Assembly (NCBI GenBank): GCA_020846745.1
Contig: JADLDI010000034.1
Location: 1 to 33,203 of the forward strand
DNA length: 33,203 nt
Origin: Bryobacterales bacterium
GTDB taxonomy: Bacteria > Acidobacteriota > Terriglobia > Bryobacterales > Bryobacteraceae
Reading direction: 5' to 3'
How positions within the stretch are numbered: position 1 is the stretch's first letter; every line of letters begins with the position of its first letter. The translations under genes were made by a program, and so were the position numbers. Positions 5,785 through 13,088 of this stretch are shown piece after piece. The notes below the pieces were generated by a model. It was not told the DNA's origin. It made no database searches and was given only the letters and a program-made list of their open reading frames with translations.

Positions 5785-8133
5785 TTACGGCTTTGTGGTA
5801 ACGCTTCCCCAACGATTGGTCAGAGTGACCGATTCCAGGCTGAGCGTGCTCGCGTCGCCTTGCACGGTGAACTGCTGGGAGAAGGTGAACTGGCTCCCGT
5901 ATTGGGAGGCGGATGATGGATCCTGGAACCAGGTATTGAACAGGCTCTCCACGGAAATCGTGACTTCAGGCGTCTGTAAAGCCGCCCCCGCCGAAGATGA
6001 GAACCGGAATACCGCCTGCGTAACCTCGCGAGCCGTTGTGTAACCGGTCACCTGTACCGTTAGGTTGGAGGCTGCCCGGGTGAACGACACGCGGCTGACC
6101 ACCGGGGCGGCCCGTTCGATGCGTGTTGTGTAGACAGGCGCCGGGTCCGGCGTCACATCGACCCCGGCCACCTGTAAGGCGGCCGTCAGGCGGAGCGTGC
6201 CGGCCACGGTTCCGGTCTGCAACGCGAGTTGGTCCACGGGGAAAACAGCGCCGGTGGTATTTGCGGGAATGGTAAAAGAAACGCTCCGGCCGCCGGTGGA
6301 AAACTGAATCGACGCATCGCCTGCTCCGGAATCGGGCACGAAGCCCAGGTTCAACTGGCCGGCCAGATCAACCGGGAAGGGCTCCGCCAGGGCAAGCTGA
6401 ATTTTCGGCTGGGCGGCAGGATTCGAAACCGCCGGAAGCCCGCTCAGCGTGAGGTCCGGCAAATTCACTCCCATTGTCACGTGAAACAGATCCGTGGCGG
6501 TGGCGCGCGCCGAATCGGTGACGCGGATAGTGAAAGTGAAAGAGCCCGGAACCTTCGGCGTGCCGCTGATCTCTCCCGTTGCCGCGTCGATCGCCAGACC
6601 ATCGGGCAGCCCGTTGGCGGACCAGTCATATGGCGGAATTCCTCCCGATGCGCCGATATTCCGCGAAAAAGGTATACCTACAACGCCGGGGGGAAGATCA
6701 CGCCCACCGGCCAGGCTCAAAGGACTCGGGTTGATGAGAACGGAGAATGACTTTGAGACAGTCAGGGCGGCCGCATCCCGCGCGGTGACCGTGAAGTTAA
6801 AAGTGCCCGCCGTGGTTGGCGTGCCGGAGAGAATCCCTGCCTGCCCGTCGAGCGTCAGCCCCGGAACCGCCCCGGAAATCGTCCAGGTGTAGGGCGAGGT
6901 TCCTCCGACCACGGAAAAGCGCTGCACATAAGCGCTGCCTGCCGTGCCGTTTGGCAGCGGCGAGGCAGTGAGGATATTGAGCTTGGGGTTTTCCACTGCC
7001 AGGGTGAACGATTTTGACGTCTTGACGCCAAGACTGTCGGTCACCTGTATTGTGAAAGGAAAGCTCCCGGTGGCCAGCGGGGCGCCGCTGATGGTGGCGG
7101 AAGTGGGATCGAATGCCAGCCCGCCTCCGGGCGATCCGGAGAGCAGCGCCCACTGATACGGTGGAATTCCTCCCGTTGCCGAAAACGTCTGTGAGTAGGC
7201 AAGCCCCACCGTACCCGAGAACACCGCGCTCGTGGCAATCACGAGCGGCGCCGGATTCACGGTCAAAGTGAATATTTTCGAGGCATTGAGCCCAGAACTG
7301 TCAGCCAGTTGCACGGTGAACGTGAAGGCGCCGTTGGTGGTGGGCGTTCCGCTCAGGATGCCCGTGCCCGCATCGAGAGCAAGTCCCGGGGGAGCGAGCG
7401 CGGCCGACCAGCGGTAAGGCGGCGTGCCTCCACTGGCGGCAAGCAGCAGCGTGTAAGCGGCGCCTACCGTTCCCACGGGCAATGTCGAATCGTTCGCAAT
7501 CGAAAAGGGCGGCAGGGTAACCGTTAGCTGGAAGGCCTTCTCGGCGGTGGTTTGCAGGCTGTCGGTGACGCGCACTGTAAAGGAGGCGGTCCCCGTGGAC
7601 GTGGGGGTTCCCGAGATGGCTCCGGTAACCGGGTTCAGAATGAGGCCGGCGGGCAGAGCGCCGCTCGATATCGACCAGAAATAGGCAGGCGATCCACCGG
7701 ATGCAGTCAGGTTGAAGGTATAGGGCCTGCCGGTAACGGCGGCGGTAAGGATTTCGGTAAGGATGCTCACCGGGGGAGGCGTCACAGTGAAAGTCAGTGG
7801 ATTCGACTGCCCTCCATCGGAGTTCCGCACCTGTATCAGCGCCACCCCTGGCGATGCGATGAGGTTTACCGGCACGCTGGCCGACAACTGCGTGGCGGAC
7901 AAAAAAGTCGTAGTGAGGGGTATGGACAGATTCCAGTACACCACGGCATTGGGAGCGAAGTTCGAGCCCGTCAGCGTGACGCTGAAAGCCGCGCTTCCGG
8001 CAACCGCGCTGGTGGGGCTGAGCGCCGACAGCACCGGAGCAGTTACCGTCTGTGCGCGAGCAAGCCCGGAGACAATCAGAACGCCGGCGGCAATCGCGGC
8101 AAACGGGCGGTGAAATCGCTTTCGAGGTCTCAT
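5785..8133 (-). CDS. Secreted multi-domain protein with IPT/TIG and five putative Ig (He_PIG) repeats
   Basis: This is a 782-residue exported protein. Residues 1-28 are a signal peptide (MRPRKRFHRPFAAIAAGVLI, cleavage near ARAQ). Residues about 32-118 resemble an IPT/TIG domain (ALSPTSAVAGS, LTGSNFAPNAVV). Residues 124-554 hold five repeats of about 85 residues with the pattern ASGG-PPY-W, LPAGLxLDxxTGxISGTPT, and FTVxVTDS, typical of putative Ig repeats. The remaining 225 residues are a beta-rich domain without a recognised name. The frame is open upstream to 8466, but that part is Arg/Pro-rich and overlaps the preceding gene. The ATG at 8133 starts the signal peptide and lies 22 bases after that gene's stop, so it is preferred. 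The role is probably cell surface or matrix adhesion (inference). Confidence 0.85.
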   Translation of the reverse strand: MRPRKRFHRPFAAIAAGVLIVSGLARAQTVTAPVLSALSPTSAVAGSAAFSVTLTGSNFAPNAVVYWNLSIPLTTTFLSATQLSASVPVNLIASPGVALIQVRNSDGGQSNPLTFTVTPPPVSILTEILTAAVTGRPYTFNLTASGGSPAYFWSISSGALPAGLILNPVTGAISGTPTSTGTASFTVRVTDSLQTTAEKAFQLTVTLPPFSIANDSTLPVGTVGAAYTLLLAASGGTPPYRWSAALAPPGLALDAGTGILSGTPTTNGAFTFTVQLADSSGLNASKIFTLTVNPAPLVIATSAVFSGTVGLAYSQTFSATGGIPPYQWALLSGSPGGGLAFDPTSATISGAPLATGSFPFTIQVTDSLGVKTSKSFTLAVENPKLNILTASPLPNGTAGSAYVQRFSVVGGTSPYTWTISGAVPGLTLDGQAGILSGTPTTAGTFNFTVTARDAAALTVSKSFSVLINPSPLSLAGGRDLPPGVVGIPFSRNIGASGGIPPYDWSANGLPDGLAIDAATGEISGTPKVPGSFTFTIRVTDSARATATDLFHVTMGVNLPDLTLSGLPAVSNPAAQPKIQLALAEPFPVDLAGQLNLGFVPDSGAGDASIQFSTGGRSVSFTIPANTTGAVFPVDQLALQTGTVAGTLRLTAALQVAGVDVTPDPAPVYTTRIERAAPVVSRVSFTRAASNLTVQVTGYTTAREVTQAVFRFSSSAGAALQTPEVTISVESLFNTWFQDPSSASQYGSQFTFSQQFTVQGDASTLSLESVTLTNRWGSVTTKP
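6472..7764 (-). repeat. Five tandem about 250-base repeat units encoding Ig-like domains
   Basis: Five consecutive units encode the He_PIG-like repeats (protein residues 124-554). Each has a GG-PPY-W strand and a SGTPT turn. The units have diverged in DNA, so this is an old duplication array and not a recent expansion. Confidence 0.7.
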
Positions 8134-8155
8134 CGGGTTAGTTCCATCTCCGGAT

Positions 8156-8761
8156 CTATCGCGGGGGGCCCACCGATCCCGCCCCGGGCGAAATGCTGAT
8201 GGTGGCGGGGGGCGGAGGAGGCGCTGGAGTGGAGGAGGATCCACGGGTGCCGAGAATCGCCCCGGCGGCGCCAGCCCCTCCCGCCGCCAGCAGGATGAGG
8301 ACCCATTTCGTATGGCTCTTCGAGGCGGTATTTTGCACCGCCATATTGAAAACGGTAATAACGGCGGAGGCTTTTCCACCCTGGTAAGATGCCGTGACGC
8401 GGACCTCCATCTTGCCGGCGATGTTGTTCGGCTTCCAGGCGCGCGCCGCGGCCTGGCCCTGGGCATCGGTGGTGGTCATGAGCGTTTTTTCGCCGTTGAC
8501 GAAGGCGCCGCTTGCTCCCTGGGCGGGCAGCGTGAAAACGACGGACGCTCCGGAGACGGGCTGTTGGTTAGCGTTTTCGACGCGCACCACCAGGTCCCGG
8601 CCGACGCGGTCACGGATGTTGTTGATCGTCCCTTGTCCCTCGACGACGACAATCGACAGCGGTTGCGCAGCCGTATTTTGGCCCACAACCTGCGGGGTCA
8701 TGGCAAGGACGCACAGCCAGACAGCGGCGCAGGCGGCAATCTGTTGGAGGCAGGGATTCAT
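8156..8761 (-). CDS. Secreted/anchored Ig-like (Big-1 type) protein with C-terminal membrane segment
   Basis: This 201-residue protein begins with a signal peptide (MNPCLQQIAACAAVWLCVLA, cleavage near VVGQ). A single Big-1-like Ig domain follows (IVVVEGQGTINNIRDRVGRD, PVSGASVVFTLPAQG, TDAQGQAAARAW). Next is a transmembrane segment (WVLILLAAGGAGAAGAIL), then a tail with six consecutive prolines ending SVGPPR. The same layout is common in acidobacterial genomes. It lies 22 bases upstream of the large Ig-repeat gene, so the two are probably one operon and may form a surface pair. No good ribosome binding site precedes the ATG. The precise function is unknown. Confidence 0.75.
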   Translation of the reverse strand: MNPCLQQIAACAAVWLCVLAMTPQVVGQNTAAQPLSIVVVEGQGTINNIRDRVGRDLVVRVENANQQPVSGASVVFTLPAQGASGAFVNGEKTLMTTTDAQGQAAARAWKPNNIAGKMEVRVTASYQGGKASAVITVFNMAVQNTASKSHTKWVLILLAAGGAGAAGAILGTRGSSSTPAPPPPPATISISPGAGSVGPPR

Positions 8762-8977
8762 TATTTTTCGCTTTAGAGGATTACGCCGGAAGGATAAAGC
8801 AGTTTACCTTCCGAAACCACCTTGCCGCTATTCTACTTGAAGCTACTCATGGATAGCGGGGAAGCGGCGGCGGAAAAACTTCCCAGAAGGGTCGAAAGAT
8901 TCCCAAACCTTTGCTTTGAATCCCGCGGAAGGCAAAGGGAGCGGGGGCGCTAAAGTGCGGAGAGGGATGGGAAAATG

Positions 8978-9038
8978 ATCGATGGACCGAAACGTGCAAA
9001 AAATTGTTGCCAGCTCCTGGTGAGCCCGGTCCATCGAT
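8978..9038. repeat. 12-base perfect inverted repeat flanking a 37-base spacer, before the Wza-like gene
   Basis: ATCGATGGACCG (8978-8989) and CGGTCCATCGAT (9027-9038) are exact reverse complements. The right arm ends 12 bases before the Wza-like ATG. In RNA they would form a 12-pair stem that may mask the weak ribosome binding site AGGA (9039-9042). In DNA they are a candidate operator pair. Confidence 0.7.
8983..8998 (+). promoter_or_regulatory. Possible sigma-54 promoter for the Wza-like/NHL operon
   Basis: TGGACCGAAACGTGCA keeps GG-N10-GC and matches 9 of 12 fixed positions of TGGCACR-N4-TTGCW. It overlaps the left arm of the inverted repeat at 8978-8989. Transcription would start near 9010, about 40 bases before the gene. 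The -24 part is degenerate, so confidence is modest. Confidence 0.35.
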
Positions 9039-9050
9039 AGGAATTTCAGC

Positions 9051-9839
9051 ATGGGAAGAACTTTTATCGCTCGCTTACGTCCAGGCGCCGTGCTCTTCGT
9101 CTCTCTCTGGCTATCCGCGGCGTCTTTCCCTGGTTGGGCCGCCGACGGGCAGAAGACTCCTCGCGAACTCATTCAGTACATCGAGGATGCCAAGCGCCTG
9201 GGGTTGAAGGAGAACGAGATCCGTCAGAACGCCATTACCGCCGGCTGGAGCAGGGAACTGGTGGGTCAGGCGCTGGCGATTGTACGTTACATGGGCGAGG
9301 ACGCATCCACACACAGCAGGGGGGAAAGCCGGGGCCGCAAGAGTGTCGAGCCGGCAGGCTACCGCATCGGCGCCGGCGATGTCCTGCAGATCCTGGTATG
9401 GAAAGAACCCGATGCCTCGGTGCCGAGCGTCATGGTGCGCACCGACGGCAAAATCTCGGTTCCCCTGATCAAGGAAGTGGATGCCGCCGGGTTGACGCCC
9501 ACGGAACTCGAGAAAGTGCTCGCTGAAAAACTGGCGAAGTTTGTTCGCGAGGTGGATGTGACGGTCATCCCCAAGGAAATTGTCAGCCAGAAAGTTTACC
9601 TGCTCGGAGCGGTCAAGAAGGAAGGCCCCGTGGTCCTGCAGTCCTCGATGACGGTATTGCAGGCGTTAAATTCCGCGGGAGGATTGACGGAGTATGCCAA
9701 GCGCAAAAAGATCTACATTCTGCGCAACGAAAACGGAAAGCAGATTCGATTGCCCTTTGATTACGAAGCGGTCATCAAAGGCGAGCATCCGGAACAGAAC
9801 ATCCTGGTGCAGGCCGAAGACACGATCGTGGTCCCCTGA
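9051..9839 (+). CDS. Polysaccharide export protein (Wza/OPX family, short form)
   Basis: This is a 262-residue periplasmic or outer-membrane protein for EPS export. It has a signal peptide (PGAVLFVSLWLSAASFPGWA, cleavage near WAAD) without an obvious lipobox cysteine. Residues 38-85 are a charged helical segment. The poly-export domain (about 100-180) has the typical start GYRIGAGDVLQILVWKEPDA and RTDGKISVPLI. An SLBB-like segment follows (KVYLLGAVKKEGPVVL, LQALNSAGGLTEYA) and the protein ends with EDTIVVP. It is shorter than E. coli Wza (about 380 residues) and lacks the C-terminal amphipathic helix that forms the outer-membrane pore, so it may need a partner or act in the periplasm. Its stop overlaps the start of the NHL protein by one base, so the two are translationally coupled. 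Confidence 0.88.
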   Translation: MGRTFIARLRPGAVLFVSLWLSAASFPGWAADGQKTPRELIQYIEDAKRLGLKENEIRQNAITAGWSRELVGQALAIVRYMGEDASTHSRGESRGRKSVEPAGYRIGAGDVLQILVWKEPDASVPSVMVRTDGKISVPLIKEVDAAGLTPTELEKVLAEKLAKFVREVDVTVIPKEIVSQKVYLLGAVKKEGPVVLQSSMTVLQALNSAGGLTEYAKRKKIYILRNENGKQIRLPFDYEAVIKGEHPEQNILVQAEDTIVVP

Positions 9840-12800
9840 TGAGGCGCTTTCCCGTGCATAAGCATTTCACAGCCCGCCTTTCTCTCCTAGTCTGCTTTCT
9901 CGCTGTCCACCCCGCCGTGGCCCAGATTTCCAAGAGCGCCTACCGCGCGCTCGGGCAACCCGACCTGCGCCAGAACGGCGTCAACCTGGTGCAGGGCCTC
10001 GAGATGTACAATCCCTCGGGCATCGCCCTGGATAACCGGGGCGGGGCCGCGCGTCTATACGTATCCGATACGCGGAATCACCGCGTTCTGGCCTGGCAGG
10101 ATGTACGCGCATATCAGAACGGAGATGCGCCGGCAATCATTCTTGGCCAGCCGGGTCCGCGGAATTCCGGAGCGCTCGGAATCGGCGCGAAAGGATTCAA
10201 CGGTCCGCTGGGGATGGCTGTGGATCCGGCGACGGGAAACCTCTATGTCGCCGACGTGGGTAACAACCGTGTTCTGCGCTTTCCGGACCCCTTCGCCAAC
10301 CCCTCGCGCGTGGAACCCGACATGGTGTACGGCCAGCCCACATTCAACGACAACACAGCCTCCACCAGCAGGTCCACGATGAACCGTCCGCGGGCGGTGG
10401 CCTTCGACAACCAGGGGAATCTCTGGGTAGCCGATACCGGCAACAACCGGGTGCTGCGCTTCAACGCGGGCATTCTCGACGGACTGAATCCGGAAGCGGA
10501 CCTGGTATTGGGCCAACTGGATTTCATCAGCAGCGCGGCCAACCAGGGAAGCGCGGCGGGAGTCAACGCGAACGGCTTCGATACGCCGTCGGGAGTAGCG
10601 TTTGATTCGCGGAATAATCTCTACGTATCCGATTTCAACAACGCGCGCGTGCTTAAGTTTTCCGCGCCGGTGACCGCCGGATCGGCGGCCGCCGTTGTGT
10701 TCGGACAGCCGGGTTTCACCACGCGAGGGGTTCCGGCGCAGGCTTCCGCCTCGACGCTCGGCGGCCCGGCCGGGTTGTGCGTGGATTCAGCAGACAACCT
10801 CTATGTCAGCGTTCCCAGGGATAACCGCGTCCTGGTGTTCTCCTCCTCGACCGTGGTTTCCGGCTCGGCCGCCCGCGACCAGTTGGGCCAGGTGGATTTC
10901 ACCAGCACCCAGGCCAACCCATCTTCGTTTCCCTACGCCTCGGCAAGTACGTTTTCCGCCGTCAGCGACATCAAACCGGACGCCGACGGAAACCTGATTG
11001 CCGCCGATAGCGGCAACAATCGCGTGCTGCTGTTTCCCAGGGGGGGGAAGTCAGCCACAAAGGTCTGGGGCCAGTTGGATTTCAAGGCCAACGGAGCCAA
11101 TCGCATCAAACCGGGGAGTCTCAACTCCCCCTACAAAATGGCGGTGGATTACAGCAAGGCGCCGTTTGCCCTCTACGTGTCCGACACCAACAATCACCGC
11201 ATTCTGGTCTGGCGCGACGCGGTCCGCTTTCAGACCGGCGATTTGGCCGATCTCGTCATCGGCCAGCCCGACTTCGATACAGCGCTCGCAAACGTCGACA
11301 CCCGCGGTTCGGCCAATCCTTCGAGAACCTCGCTCTCCTCTCCCCGAGGTATCGCTCTCGATGCCGGCGGGAATCTCTATGTGGCCGACAGTGGCAACAA
11401 CCGGGTCTTGCGCTATCCGCGCCCGGTGGACCAGTCCGGACGCATTGTTCCCGACCTGGTGATCGGGCAGGCCAACTTTACCAGCTCCATCTCGGCCGCG
11501 GTGAGCGCGTTTTCGTTGAACAGTCCGGCGGGCATCGCTCTCGACGGCGATGGCAACCTGTTCGTGGCCGATAGCGGCAATAACCGTGTTCTCGAGTTCC
11601 CACCGAACGGCACGGCGGCGATTCGCGTGTTCGGCCAGCCCGGTTTCACTTCCGGCACGCCGTCCAACATTTCTTCGGCGCAGACGCTCACCACGCCGCA
11701 AGGCGTGTTCGCCGACGCCTCCTCGACACTGTACGTGGCCGATACCGGAGCCAACCGCGTCATGATTTTTCCCAATACCCGGGATGCCGCCCAGGCTGGA
11801 AGCGCGGCGGCCCTCGTGCTGGGGCAGGTGGCTTTTGATTCGGGCGCCGCCGGCGGCGGCGCAAGCGGCCTGCGTCTGCCCTGGGATGTGGCGCAAGACA
11901 GCGCCGGCAATATCTATGTTTCCGATGACGGCAATAACCGCGTGTTGATCTATCCTTCCCTGATTTTTCTGCCGCTGTCGGGCGCGGCGGCTTCGGCGGT
12001 CGTCGGGCAGCGGGATTTGTCGGGATCAGGGCCGAATTTCAACGCTACTTCCATGCAGGCGACTCCCGAGGGCCTGGTCTCGCCGCTGGGAATTTTTGTG
12101 GACCGCAAGGATACGCTCTACATAGGAGATGCGGGCAACAGCCGCGTGGTGCACTTTCTGAAGCCGGCATCGCTGCTTCATGCCGCGAACTCCCAATCCG
12201 GCGCGCCGCTGCCGCTGGGCGGAATGGCCAAATTCCTTGGCGATGGCCTGGCGGAAAACGAGGAGAAAGCAGCCGCCGGAGCGCTGCCCCAATCCCTGGC
12301 CGGCCGCGAAGTGGCGGTCAACGACCAACTGCTGGCGCCGCTCGCTTCCGTGTCGGCAGGTGAAATCGATTTCCAGGTTCCCTCGGCGTCTCCCATCGGG
12401 ACGGCGCGCGTGGCGGTGCGCGATAGCCAGACGAGTGAACTGATCGCCGGAGCAGCGGTTCCCGTCGCCTCTACTTCCCCCGGTATCTTTACGGACAGCA
12501 CAATTGCCGCCAACCAAGGCCGCATTTTGAATCAGGACGGAACGCCGAACAGCGCCAAGAACGCCGCGGCGCGAGGCTCCACGGTGACGATCCTCGGCAC
12601 CGGCCAGGGTCCGGTCAGTCCTCCGGTCGGCGACGGACAGGTAGCGCCTTCCGACGTATCCACGGTCGCAGTGCCGACCTCGGACGGAGTGACCTGTCTC
12701 AGCAAGCAGCCTTCGGTCTGTGTGGCTATCGGCAACGCGTTTGGAGAGATCCAGTTTTCCGGCCTGGCGCCGCAGATGGTGGGAGTTTGGCAGTTGACGG

Positions 12801-12898
12801 TAAAGATCCCGGCGGGCGCGTTGACCGGAGACGCGGTGCCGTTGCGCGCGGTGATCAACGGGTCGCCGAGTAACATCGTGACGATGGCGATCAAGTGA
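9839..12898 (+). CDS. Secreted NHL-repeat beta-propeller protein with Solibacter-type C-terminal domain
   Basis: This 1019-residue exported protein has a signal peptide (SLLVCFLAVHPAVAQ). Residues about 35-790 contain many NHL-type blades with the pattern SPxGIALDxxGNLYVADSGNNRVLRFP, often followed by VLGQPDF. The number of blades suggests two propellers. The last 240 residues match the domain known from Solibacter as TIGR03437: SAGEIDFQVPSASPIGTARV, then GSTVTILGTGQGPVSPPVGDG, ending PLRAVINGSPSNIVTMAIK. The ATG overlaps the stop of the Wza-like gene (TGATG), which implies coupled translation and a job in the same process. NHL propellers bind proteins, RNA or sugars; binding the exported polysaccharide is an inference. 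Confidence 0.9.
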   Translation: MRRFPVHKHFTARLSLLVCFLAVHPAVAQISKSAYRALGQPDLRQNGVNLVQGLEMYNPSGIALDNRGGAARLYVSDTRNHRVLAWQDVRAYQNGDAPAIILGQPGPRNSGALGIGAKGFNGPLGMAVDPATGNLYVADVGNNRVLRFPDPFANPSRVEPDMVYGQPTFNDNTASTSRSTMNRPRAVAFDNQGNLWVADTGNNRVLRFNAGILDGLNPEADLVLGQLDFISSAANQGSAAGVNANGFDTPSGVAFDSRNNLYVSDFNNARVLKFSAPVTAGSAAAVVFGQPGFTTRGVPAQASASTLGGPAGLCVDSADNLYVSVPRDNRVLVFSSSTVVSGSAARDQLGQVDFTSTQANPSSFPYASASTFSAVSDIKPDADGNLIAADSGNNRVLLFPRGGKSATKVWGQLDFKANGANRIKPGSLNSPYKMAVDYSKAPFALYVSDTNNHRILVWRDAVRFQTGDLADLVIGQPDFDTALANVDTRGSANPSRTSLSSPRGIALDAGGNLYVADSGNNRVLRYPRPVDQSGRIVPDLVIGQANFTSSISAAVSAFSLNSPAGIALDGDGNLFVADSGNNRVLEFPPNGTAAIRVFGQPGFTSGTPSNISSAQTLTTPQGVFADASSTLYVADTGANRVMIFPNTRDAAQAGSAAALVLGQVAFDSGAAGGGASGLRLPWDVAQDSAGNIYVSDDGNNRVLIYPSLIFLPLSGAAASAVVGQRDLSGSGPNFNATSMQATPEGLVSPLGIFVDRKDTLYIGDAGNSRVVHFLKPASLLHAANSQSGAPLPLGGMAKFLGDGLAENEEKAAAGALPQSLAGREVAVNDQLLAPLASVSAGEIDFQVPSASPIGTARVAVRDSQTSELIAGAAVPVASTSPGIFTDSTIAANQGRILNQDGTPNSAKNAAARGSTVTILGTGQGPVSPPVGDGQVAPSDVSTVAVPTSDGVTCLSKQPSVCVAIGNAFGEIQFSGLAPQMVGVWQLTVKIPAGALTGDAVPLRAVINGSPSNIVTMAIK

Positions 12899-12912
12899 CG
12901 GGCAGCCGAAAT

Positions 12913-12949
12913 TTGGGACAAAATCCCAATGGACTTTATCGTGCGATAA
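12913..12949. promoter_or_regulatory. Two adjacent inverted repeats, candidate activator sites upstream of the sigma-54 promoter
   Basis: TTGGGA-CAAAA-TCCCAA (12913-12929) and TTATCG-TG-CGATAA (12936-12949) are perfect inverted repeats. Their centres lie about 99 and 78 bases before the predicted start at about 13020, that is 21 bases apart. This fits upstream activator sites of an NtrC-type regulator. The first could instead be a weak terminator for the NHL gene; no T-run follows. Confidence 0.4.
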
Positions 12950-12993
12950 GGCTGGGAAGGGGCAAGCGCAAGATTCTCAATCTGAAAATGGTG

Positions 12994-13009
12994 TGGCAAG
13001 CGGATTGCT
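12994..13009 (+). promoter_or_regulatory. Sigma-54 promoter before the Wzz-like gene
   Basis: TGGCAAGCGGATTGCT matches 11 of the 12 fixed positions of TGGCACR-N4-TTGCW, with exact GG-N10-GC spacing. Transcription would start near 13020, leaving a leader of about 70 bases. The matching type of activator is encoded at 1906-3423. Confidence 0.75.
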
Positions 13010-13043
13010 CTTAACAGGGCATATTGCAACAAAATGTTGACGG

Positions 13044-13064
13044 CGCCCGCCTTTCGGCCGGGCG
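13044..13064 (+). other. GC-rich leader hairpin before the Wzz-like gene
   Basis: CGCCCG (13044-13049) pairs with CGGGCG (13059-13064) and the inner CC pairs with GG around a TTTC loop. It lies between the predicted sigma-54 start and the ATG at 13089. No T-run follows, so it is probably a leader structure and not a terminator. Confidence 0.4.
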
Positions 13065-13088
13065 TGTCCGCAGTGGCTGTAAACAGTA

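Noticed and set aside
8799..8812. Minus-strand GG-N10-GC before the Ig-like operon
   Set aside because: Only about seven fixed positions match the sigma-54 consensus; this is near background.
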